Shown here: positions 19,201 through 25,403 of the stretch, piece by piece
Layout: every line of letters begins with the position of its first letter
Position numbering within the stretch: position 1 is the first letter of the stretch
NCBI GenBank assembly: GCA_024687745.1
Contig: JAILEM010000230.1
Coordinates: 1-54,198 of the forward strand
DNA length: 54,198 nt
Direction: 5' to 3'
Source of the DNA: Lachnospiraceae bacterium
GTDB taxonomy: Bacteria; Bacillota; Clostridia; Lachnospirales; Lachnospiraceae
Program-made: the position numbers and the translations under genes
The notes under the pieces: generated by a model
What the model saw: only the letters and a program-made list of their open reading frames with translations
Databases searched by the model: none
What the model was told of the DNA's origin: nothing

Positions 19201-20746
19201 GCTGTTTTTGGAAGATATTAAGAGTAAATGCGAAGGATATGAGTATATAACGGGAATGTATGATGCTCCAAGGAAGCAGGAGCAAAGAGCTTTTACCATC
19301 GATCTTAGAAGGAAGGGAAATCATATAATATGCGGAAGAAGCGGATCGGGAAAGAGTACTCTTCTAAGGACTCTTCTGTACAGTGTGACAGCTAAGGAGA
19401 CGCCGGATGAGATAAATATCTATATCATAGATCACAGTGCGGGCGCACTGTCGGTTTTTGAGGACAGTGATATCGTCGGAGGGTATATAGGAGATGAGGT
19501 TGATAAGGTAAGGAATCTCTTTGGCTTGATAAGAAGGATAATGAATGAGAGGAAAAGAGCATTTAAGGGAATATCCTACAGGACTCTCCTTGATGAGAAC
19601 AGGGCTCCTGCCATGATCCTACTTGTTATCGACAATTACGGGGGCTTCCGTCAGGCTGCCAAGGAGGCTTATGACACTGCAGTATATGATCTTATAAAGA
19701 ACGGTAATACATACGGGATATATATGATCATAACGGGTAATCAGATAGGCATGTCTGATATCCCGTCAAAGATACATGAGGGGATAAAGTCGGTGATATG
19801 TCTTGAAATGAATGACAGGATGCAGTATCTGCAGGCATTGAGGGTGAGCCGTATAAGTATTTACCCTAAGGAGGATATCAGGGGAAGGGGTATAGCCTAT
19901 GCCGATAATGAATATTTAGAGATACAGACAGCTCTGTGCAGCTCTTATACGGGAGCTATGGCAAATGAGGGGATCAGATCCCTGATCGGGGAGAGGAACA
20001 GTGCCTGTAAGGGGAAGAGGGCAATACGCATTCCCTATGTACCAAAGAAGGCTCTGTTTGGGGATTATCTTGGGAGGCTTTTAGAGGAAGGTATAAAGAA
20101 GGCTTCCCTGCCCTTAGGATATGATACGGCAAGCGGCGAATTAGTTTACATAAATTATAAAAAATTCAATAATCTTATCATAACGGGAAGGAAGGGATCC
20201 GGAAAAAGCAACTATCTGAGGGTTATTAACGGCCTTGCGGGATATCTTGGAATCAATATAATTTATGTAAACAGACTGGAGGAGCTGCTACTGATATCTG
20301 AGAAGAAAACCGGCGAATTTAAATATACTCTTATTTTCATGGATGATGCGGGAAAAATGATAGACAAATTTTATGTAAACAAATATGATCCGGAAACAGA
20401 GTCGGACATCATAGATATCATCACTTCTTTTAAGAATGTCGAGGGAGATTATCTTGAGGAGCTGGCAGGGGTATTAAGTTTACATAAAATTGTAATGACC
20501 CTAAGATCCGAGGATACAAGGCTTGTCAGGGGAAGAAGGATATATGAAGCGATAAGAGACGGATCCGTATTTATGCATTTAGGCGGAATGGTAGATGAAC
20601 AGAGTCTTTTTGAATACAGGGAGATCAGCTATTCAAGGAAGAATGTCTCAAAGAAGGCCGGGGAAGGCGATGTTTCGTTTGTATCAGAGGATATTTTCAG
20701 CGGGGAGGTTAAGCTGCCTTTATGGGAAAAGAAAATGAGTGTGTGA
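16244..20746 (+). CDS. essC: EssC-type type VII secretion ATPase (FtsK/SpoIIIE family)
   Basis: This 1500-aa protein is the motor of Firmicutes type VII secretion. The N-terminal 190 residues resemble the two FHA domains of EssC. Two transmembrane helices follow (about 263-288 and 300-322). Three ATPase domains come next, with Walker A motifs GMTGSGKSE (702-710), GRSGSGKST (1031-1039) and GRKGSGKSN (1315-1323). D1 Walker B is HILIIIDEFAEL; D2 has ILLVIDNYGG and D3 LIFMDDAGK. All three P-loops look intact, although D3 is often degenerate in EssC proteins. EssC couples ATP hydrolysis to export of WXG100 substrates across the membrane. The start is TTG after AAAGGAACTGATA. It heads an operon with esaB-like, four WXG100-type genes and a lipase. 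No essA, essB or esaA is visible in the window. Confidence 0.93.
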   Translation: MRITAIVCNQKHAVEKVILPGQREIIYIDRHLFSLKKSFEIELFSDNASLTINTGQNNMIRVTGFDDPVIICRKDSEYRLVTVYSEVLMCLVYFSEGEISELYKVNERCNISIGSALTNTICILSIPRLSPDHLCIENFEGRWRMRVGGMSGCYLNGAYLASGECVYPDMGDEILLWEIKLLWLKDRLILTEHSDKKDMDPSICLRIVRLETTESDLSDYTTNENVLNSDDEEIYPLPRIIRPKDLTPVALEAPPQKKEIKKDSLILSIGPAFTMALPMLAGTSLALALSDKTMQGRNPYMYTGLITASMAALIGSMWAFINLKKRKADIRREERKRKRLYGEYIENAERRIREKYISNRNSLIYMYPPVTDLIRKKDRSYLWNRDEEEEDYLYIRLGKGELESNTEVEIPKERLDIVYDELKDFPVMIKERFSRYRDVPVTIDLKKNRVTGVLCEGEEGLKQIIYLIVSGICYCISPGKIRILVISVNDLISEEDLRILRFLPHLRNEAVNPVFGGEEAVNMLRGIERERRINGEDNNIKTLIISDDISLVRGYLKDKDLAGMIIYTDDYTRIPRECGLIIQSDDTFKGVFDTRDAGYRREIDLDAITDRDIRQLSILLNRVGSYGEGGIKEIPDKVLMSDIYENMDIDSPGSISALIRKNYTENDTVTSIMAPIGFCNDNRLCYLDVHEKGFGPHGLIAGMTGSGKSELLQTMILSFAIRYSPSKVNFFLIDYKGGGMANMFSSLPHLCGSISNLSGNLTGRAMVSIRAENERRQKIFLSAGVNNITEYEKKYISGELNVPLPHILIIIDEFAELKKNEPEFMKELISVAQVGRSLGVHLILATQKPSGVVDENIYSNSRFRIALKVQDRMDSMDMLHKPDASRITRAGRAFIQVGNDEYYEEFQSAYSMNVTRLNDEPEYKSFILDKRGNEHSVMDKALREDIREKEDKPSDLKLILEQINEETKRLGIKQAGKLWMKELPEKLFLEDIKSKCEGYEYITGMYDAPRKQEQRAFTIDLRRKGNHIICGRSGSGKSTLLRTLLYSVTAKETPDEINIYIIDHSAGALSVFEDSDIVGGYIGDEVDKVRNLFGLIRRIMNERKRAFKGISYRTLLDENRAPAMILLVIDNYGGFRQAAKEAYDTAVYDLIKNGNTYGIYMIITGNQIGMSDIPSKIHEGIKSVICLEMNDRMQYLQALRVSRISIYPKEDIRGRGIAYADNEYLEIQTALCSSYTGAMANEGIRSLIGERNSACKGKRAIRIPYVPKKALFGDYLGRLLEEGIKKASLPLGYDTASGELVYINYKKFNNLIITGRKGSGKSNYLRVINGLAGYLGINIIYVNRLEELLLISEKKTGEFKYTLIFMDDAGKMIDKFYVNKYDPETESDIIDIITSFKNVEGDYLEELAGVLSLHKIVMTLRSEDTRLVRGRRIYEAIRDGSVFMHLGGMVDEQSLFEYREISYSRKNVSKKAGEGDVSFVSEDIFSGEVKLPLWEKKMSV

Positions 20747-20970
20747 CGGAGCTCTGTCTGCCCCAGCTTTGTCTGCGGGTTGATATAAAGACTGACAGGA
20801 ATATTAAGACGGAGGTTTTTATAAGGCAGATATCCCGGTTCTTCGGAGTTAAATATGAGGCCATACTCATATCAAAGGATAAGGAAAGGATCTTAAGCCC
20901 TGAGAGGACCTTTAAGGATGAGGGGATAAGAACGGGGGAAAGGCTTGTATATGTATATATTACAGGATAG
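20722..20970 (+). CDS. esaB: EsaB/YukD ubiquitin-like type VII accessory protein
   Basis: This 82-aa protein overlaps the end of essC by 25 bp. Its size and beta-grasp pattern fit EsaB/YukD: LCLRVDIKTDRNIKTEVFI, a central helix, LISKDKERILSPERTF, then RTGERLVYVYITG at the C-terminus. EsaB is a small cytoplasmic ubiquitin-like protein needed for type VII function in Staphylococcus. The ribosome site GGGAGG lies about 13 nt before the ATG; a GTG start at 20740 is possible but has no ribosome site. Position directly after essC supports the call. Confidence 0.8.
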   Translation: MGKENECVTELCLPQLCLRVDIKTDRNIKTEVFIRQISRFFGVKYEAILISKDKERILSPERTFKDEGIRTGERLVYVYITG

Positions 20971-21019
20971 GGAAGTATCAGGTGCCATTTAAGGAATGAG
21001 CTGACAGGACAGGAGTTTT

Positions 21020-21322
21020 ATGATGACAGGTTTAAAGGCAGATTATATTGAGATGAAACAGTATATGGATTCGATGGACGATGTTCTGATAAGACTGTCC
21101 GAAGAAACAGAGCTTCTTAAGGAGGGTATACTGAGACTTGATATAACCTGGACGGGAGAAGCAAATGCGGGATTTATGCTGAACATGCTCAATGATATTG
21201 ACAGGATAAAGGGATTTATCGACAACATGGTCCGTGCAAGGAACCTTCTGAGGGAGGCGGTAAAAAGATATCAGGAGGAAGAGGAAACTGTAAGACAGAT
21301 GATAAAGGAGGTGAGAATTTGA
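21020..21322 (+). CDS. WXG100-type small secreted protein (WTG)
   Basis: This 100-aa, all-helical protein has a helix-turn-helix hairpin with WTGEA at the turn, matching the WXG motif. Such proteins are type VII substrates or chaperone-like partners that pair with a second WXG100 protein. It is coupled by a 4-bp overlap to the next gene, whose product has no Trp, so the two may form a heterodimer. An alternative start 3 bp downstream (second ATG, 21023) has better spacing to AGGAG. Confidence 0.85.
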   Translation: MMTGLKADYIEMKQYMDSMDDVLIRLSEETELLKEGILRLDITWTGEANAGFMLNMLNDIDRIKGFIDNMVRARNLLREAVKRYQEEEETVRQMIKEVRI

Positions 21323-21627
21323 AAGGACTTAAATCCAGAAGGGATATCGAGATCGATTTTATGAGAGCCTGCAGACAGTCTGAGGAGCTGATGGAGATAT
21401 CCTCGGGACTTGTAAAGATCGCGGGCTCCGGTCTTGAGGACACCATGCTTTTGCTGCGAAGAAGCTTTAAGGGTAACAATGCAGAGCTTTTTTATAATAA
21501 GGCAGAAAAGCTTAAAAACGAACTTTTGGAGGATGCCGAGGAGCTTGCCAATGTTGCGGGTTCCATATATGCGATGGCAAATGTCGTATATGAGGCAGAG
21601 ATGAAGGCACTTGAAATGGTATGTTAG
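21319..21627 (+). CDS. WXG100-like helical partner lacking the WXG motif (FKG)
   Basis: This 102-aa helical hairpin has length and layout like its neighbours, but the turn reads SFKGNNAE, with Phe in place of Trp. It starts at TTG, 7 nt after AAGGAGG, overlapping the previous stop. Lap-type and Tla-type chaperones of LXG and TslA effectors are small helical proteins of this kind, so it may be a dedicated partner rather than a general EsxA. The chaperone role is inferred from size and position. Confidence 0.72.
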   Translation: MKGLKSRRDIEIDFMRACRQSEELMEISSGLVKIAGSGLEDTMLLLRRSFKGNNAELFYNKAEKLKNELLEDAEELANVAGSIYAMANVVYEAEMKALEMVC

Positions 21628-21651
21628 TAATTGCGCAAAAAGGAGGATAAT

Positions 21652-21951
21652 ATGGCGTTTTTTCAGGTTACGGCAAATGAACTGAGGAGTAAGGCAGAGG
21701 AATTAAGAAACTTAAACAGCAGCTTCATGTCACAGACTGAGGCTTTGCAGAACACTGAGGAGGCTTTGAAGACGATGTGGGAGGGAGAGGCAAATAACGC
21801 CTTTCACAATGCCTTTGTAAGAGATAAGGGGCAGATGGACGGTTTCAGGGAAACTATCGAGCAGTATGTGGAAACTCTGCTTCTTATAGCATCAAAATAT
21901 GAGGAGGCTGAGGCAAGGAATGTTGCGACAGCCTCATCCAGATCCTATTAG
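21652..21951 (+). CDS. WXG100 protein (EsxA-like, WEG)
   Basis: This 99-aa protein has MWEGEANNAFHNAF at the turn, a textbook WXG100 hairpin, and ends in a flexible tail of Ala, Thr and Ser. I choose the ATG at 21652, preceded by AAAGGAGG at 7 nt, rather than an upstream TTG. The second helix ends SKYEEAEARN, close to the YxxxD/E export signal of WXG100 proteins (Tyr followed by Glu). It is probably a secreted structural or substrate component of the type VII system. Confidence 0.92.
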   Translation: MAFFQVTANELRSKAEELRNLNSSFMSQTEALQNTEEALKTMWEGEANNAFHNAFVRDKGQMDGFRETIEQYVETLLLIASKYEEAEARNVATASSRSY

Positions 21952-22027
21952 GCTTCATATCAATAAAATATAAAGCTAAGGACTAAGGTAACCAAAAACA
22001 TATATTTCTAAAGGGAGGAATACAGAT

Positions 22028-22342
22028 ATGGAAGGAATGCTTAAGGTAACGCCCGAAAAGCTGATGCAGGCTTCGGGAGAATTCAGTCAGAGCGGGAGGA
22101 CTATCAGCTCACTCACACAGGAGATGATGTCAATAGTAAACAGTTTAAGATCAGTCTGGCAGGGGGAGGCTGCAGAAAGCTATAATTCGAGATTTTCATC
22201 CCTTCAGGACGACATCGAGGCGATCAACCGTATAATACAGGAGCATGTCAATGATCTGAACGAGATGGCAAGAGAGTATCAGAATGCAGAGAATGCCGGA
22301 ATGGAAGCAAGCAGCGGATTAAGGGTGGATGCGGTTAAATGA
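22028..22342 (+). CDS. WXG100 protein (EsxA-like, WQG)
   Basis: This 104-aa protein has VWQGEAAESYNSRF at the turn and ends with an AREYQNAENAG segment, again resembling a YxxxD/E-type secretion signal. An AAAGGGAGGAAT ribosome site lies before the ATG. Its stop overlaps the start of the DUF2974 gene by 4 bp (ATGA), so expression is coupled to it. It may be the WXG100 partner exported with that protein. Confidence 0.92.
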   Translation: MEGMLKVTPEKLMQASGEFSQSGRTISSLTQEMMSIVNSLRSVWQGEAAESYNSRFSSLQDDIEAINRIIQEHVNDLNEMAREYQNAENAGMEASSGLRVDAVK

Positions 22343-23688
22343 GTGCGTTCAGCGAAGAGGATCTGCTTTTATTAAACAATTACATATATATGGATATGTC
22401 AATGAAATATGACAATTTAGATGATGCCCTCGACGCCTATTCATCCAAGGATAAGGAGGAAAGCAGGGAAGGCATAAGTAAAAGGGTATTTGAACCAAAA
22501 GCCTTTCCCGAGAATGTAGGTGGAGGGCTTAATGATGAAAATGCGGCAGAGGTATTCAAAAGGCTTGATAAGGCCACGGATAAGGGCGGCTCCTTAGAGG
22601 GAGTAAGGATAACGAGAACTCTTAATGAAGGAAATGTCAGGGCGATGTGTGTGGAAAAGCCCACGGGAGAAGCTGCTGTTATTTTCAGAGGGACAGGAGG
22701 AAGCTTTGAAGCCTGGGAGGATAATGTTGAAGGAGAGTTTCTGGCGGATACTGATATGCAGAGGATAGCTGCTGATTTCATAGAGGCTGATTGCGGGGGA
22801 TATAAGGATCTGACTGTGTCAGGACATTCAAAGGGAGGAAATCTTGCGCAATATGTCACCGTTGTGTGCGCGGCATCTGTGGGGAACTGCATATCCTTTG
22901 ACGGACAGGGATTTGGAAGGGAGTTTCTGGAAAAGTATCCGGATGAGGTGGAGAAGGCAAAGGGAAAGATAACCTCGATCTGCGCGCATAATGATTATGT
23001 AAATATTCTCCTTAACCCGATCGCAGGCGAAACGGTATATGTCTCAAATAAGAATTCGGGTCCTGTAGGAGCGCATTCGAGCTTTTCGCTGATAGAGCAT
23101 GGTATATTTGATGAAAGCGGAAGGGTTCTAAGGGATGAAAAGGTGAAGCAGAGCATGTTTGCAAGATCCCTTGACAGGCTGACGGATTCCCTGACGGGAG
23201 CCTTTGACATCCTTCCGGATAAGGGAAATAAGGCTGTTTCCGGTGTGCTTGCGGCAGTTGTTGCGGATATCATGTGCTGTGAAAAGGATGTAAATGATAT
23301 CGATGAGACGGGAAGTATAAAAAAGGCCGTAGGTAAACTCTACAATTATATAGATGAACATACCCATCTGGATCTTTTAAAGGATGACATAAGGCTGAAT
23401 GCGGATAATATCTACGGGAACTTTGACGATATGCAGAATACTCTTACCGATCTTAACAGAAATATATCCGTTATGAAGAATGATATGTACAGGATCGAGG
23501 AGATACAGGGCAGCTTAAGTGAGGATATAATCTCGGGAATGTGTCTTTCCTTTTCAATGAATTCCGTAAAAGAGAGGATATATAAGGATATAGAAGGAGC
23601 AGGGCTCTTATGTGAATGCCTGAATGATATAAGGAGGATATATAAGAGCGGAGAGAGCAGTATATCTGAGATGATCTCGGGAAATTGA
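22339..23688 (+). CDS. DUF2974 (Mbeg1-like) lipase/serine hydrolase with C-terminal helical domain, putative type VII effector
   Basis: This 449-aa protein has an alpha/beta-hydrolase domain of the DUF2974 type in residues about 1-270. The nucleophile elbow is GHSKGGN (residues 162-168, Ser164); an oxyanion-type FRGTGGS lies upstream and a candidate catalytic His in GAHSSFS downstream. Residues about 320-449 are predicted helical (DLLKDDIRLNADNIYGNFDD, then a long helix), resembling an LXG-like targeting domain. This order, enzyme first and helical domain last, matches the reverse architecture described for the Staphylococcus aureus type VII lipase TslA. Direct coupling to a WXG100 gene and essC supports secretion. 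No signal peptide is present. It is the last gene of the operon; immunity would be expected nearby but is not recognised. Enzyme activity and export are inferred. Confidence 0.75.
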   Translation: MSAFSEEDLLLLNNYIYMDMSMKYDNLDDALDAYSSKDKEESREGISKRVFEPKAFPENVGGGLNDENAAEVFKRLDKATDKGGSLEGVRITRTLNEGNVRAMCVEKPTGEAAVIFRGTGGSFEAWEDNVEGEFLADTDMQRIAADFIEADCGGYKDLTVSGHSKGGNLAQYVTVVCAASVGNCISFDGQGFGREFLEKYPDEVEKAKGKITSICAHNDYVNILLNPIAGETVYVSNKNSGPVGAHSSFSLIEHGIFDESGRVLRDEKVKQSMFARSLDRLTDSLTGAFDILPDKGNKAVSGVLAAVVADIMCCEKDVNDIDETGSIKKAVGKLYNYIDEHTHLDLLKDDIRLNADNIYGNFDDMQNTLTDLNRNISVMKNDMYRIEEIQGSLSEDIISGMCLSFSMNSVKERIYKDIEGAGLLCECLNDIRRIYKSGESSISEMISGN

Positions 23689-23743
23689 AGATAGCCCAAA
23701 AGAGTGAGAAAGGCATAGCAGCCTTCCCTTATCCCTTACCGGC

Positions 23744-24283
23744 TCAGAGTTCTGTTTCATAGGAGATATTAAGCTTTGTGAAAAAGCTCTTAACAGAGCT
23801 GTCCCATTTCTGTTCTATTGCTTTGTCCAGGGTGAATACCTTTAAGGATACGGCGGTGGTTGCACTAAGGCTTCCATCGCTGTATTTTATGTTAAGGCAT
23901 AAGCCGGATATGTCCTTTGCCCTAAGTTCGTTATCCTTTATGTTTGATAAAAGTCTGTTTATATTCTCTTCTGCAAGATAGAATTCAAAAAGGAAAAAGG
24001 TCGGTGTCTTTTTGCCTTTAATAACCGAGAAGCAGTGCTTCTTAAGCTGACTGAAGCGAAGCATGGATTCTGAGAAGATCCGGTTATTTTCTTCACAGAC
24101 AGCCCTAAGCTCTTCAAGCTCTTCATTGGAATAGAATTCTTTGTTTAAGTGACCGTCTATCGTATATACTGCGTTTGTCTTTATCATAACTTCCTTTACA
24201 AGAAAGCTGTCAAAGGCTTCGGAACTGTCTGAAAGCAACAGGCTCATGAATTGTTTTATGTTTGTGATCTTAAGCATTATCAT
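23744..24283 (-). CDS. DUF5721-like protein, unknown function
   Basis: This 179-aa protein, starting MIMLKITNIKQFMSLLL, has the length and style of the DUF5721 family found in Lachnospiraceae; I recognise it only tentatively. It is hydrophilic, mixed alpha/beta, with no signal peptide. The C-terminal half (RAKDISGLCLNIKY) has repeated beta strands. It is convergent with the type VII lipase gene, so it is not in that operon, although an immunity role cannot be excluded. No ribosome site precedes either candidate ATG (24283, 24277); a perfect -10 box sits 6 nt upstream, suggesting a leaderless mRNA. Confidence 0.6.
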   Translation of the reverse strand: MIMLKITNIKQFMSLLLSDSSEAFDSFLVKEVMIKTNAVYTIDGHLNKEFYSNEELEELRAVCEENNRIFSESMLRFSQLKKHCFSVIKGKKTPTFFLFEFYLAEENINRLLSNIKDNELRAKDISGLCLNIKYSDGSLSATTAVSLKVFTLDKAIEQKWDSSVKSFFTKLNISYETEL

Positions 24284-24289
24284 AAAACA

Positions 24290-24319
24290 ATTATAGCATA
24301 AAAGCTCTCCGAGTGATAA
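24290..24319 (-). promoter_or_regulatory. Promoter abutting the DUF5721-like gene (leaderless candidate)
   Basis: On the minus strand, TTATCA (24314-24319), an 18-bp spacer and extended -10 TGCTATAAT lie so that TATAAT (24290-24295) ends 6 nt before the first ATG. Transcription would begin at or inside the start codon. Confidence 0.55.
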
Positions 24320-24378
24320 AATATTATCCGTAATAAAAGAGCAGGTAAACAGAAAAACAATACGAAAGGAAAATAAAG

Positions 24379-25365
24379 ATGGGCATTAAGATAGGAATAC
24401 TCGGGTACGGAAATCTCGGAAGAGGGGTTGAATGTGCCATAAAGCAGAACGATGATATGGAGCTCTACGGAGTCTTTACAAGGAGAGATCCGGGAAGCGT
24501 AAGTATACTTACAAAGGAGGCAGGCGTTTATTCAAAGGATGACCTCCTTAAGCATAAGGATAATATGGATGTTCTTATAATCTGCGGAGGTTCGGCGACG
24601 GATCTGCCGAAGATGACTCCCGAATACGCAAAGGATTTTAATGTGATAGACTCCTTTGATACACATGCAAGGATACCGGAGCACTTTGCCAACGTGGACA
24701 AGGCCGCAAAGGAAGGCGGTAAGGTTGCCATGATCTCGGTAGGCTGGGATCCGGGTATGTTTTCATTGAACAGGGCATATGCAAATGCCATCCTTCCCGA
24801 GGGTAAGGACTATACCTTCTGGGGAAAGGGAGTGAGCCAGGGACATTCAGACGCCATAAGAAGGATAGAGGGCGTAGAGGATGCAAGACAGTATACTATC
24901 CCCGTTGATAAGGCCTTGACCGCAGTAAGAAACGGCGAAAATCCCGAGCTTGGAACAAGGGATAAGCATACAAGGGAATGCTTTGTGGTAGCCAAAGAGG
25001 GTGCCGATAAGGAGAGGATAAGGCAGGAGATAGTTACAATGCCAAACTACTTTGATGAGTATGATGTGACAGTCCATTTTATAAGCAAAGAGGAGCTTGA
25101 AAGGGATCATAAGGGTATTCCCCACGGCGGCTTTGTCATAAGGAGCGGTGTCAGCGGATGGAATAAGGAGAACAGGCATATAATAGAGTACAGCTTAAAG
25201 CTTGATTCAAACCCCGAGTTTACATCAAGTGTTCTTATTGCCTATGCAAGGGCGGCCTATAGGATGAACAGAGAGGGAATGAGCGGATGTAAGACAGTCT
25301 TTGATGTCGCACCCGCCTATCTTTGCAGGGAAAGCCCCGAATATATGCGTGCTCACATGCTTTGA
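24379..25365 (+). CDS. ddh: meso-Diaminopimelate dehydrogenase
   Basis: This 328-aa enzyme shows the NADP-binding GYGNLGRGVE motif near the N-terminus, CGGSATDLP, SVGWDPGMFSLNR and the SQGHSDAIRR segment typical of Ddh. It makes meso-diaminopimelate in one step by NADPH-dependent reductive amination of tetrahydrodipicolinate, a bypass of the acylated lysine pathway. The product feeds lysine and peptidoglycan, and would be the substrate for the 3-3 cross-links of the L,D-transpeptidase at 4980. It is a single gene with a GAAAGGAAA ribosome site. Length is full. Confidence 0.96.
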   Translation: MGIKIGILGYGNLGRGVECAIKQNDDMELYGVFTRRDPGSVSILTKEAGVYSKDDLLKHKDNMDVLIICGGSATDLPKMTPEYAKDFNVIDSFDTHARIPEHFANVDKAAKEGGKVAMISVGWDPGMFSLNRAYANAILPEGKDYTFWGKGVSQGHSDAIRRIEGVEDARQYTIPVDKALTAVRNGENPELGTRDKHTRECFVVAKEGADKERIRQEIVTMPNYFDEYDVTVHFISKEELERDHKGIPHGGFVIRSGVSGWNKENRHIIEYSLKLDSNPEFTSSVLIAYARAAYRMNREGMSGCKTVFDVAPAYLCRESPEYMRAHML

Positions 25366-25403
25366 TAAAGACAGATAAATAATAAGTTCCGGAGGATATG
25401 AGA

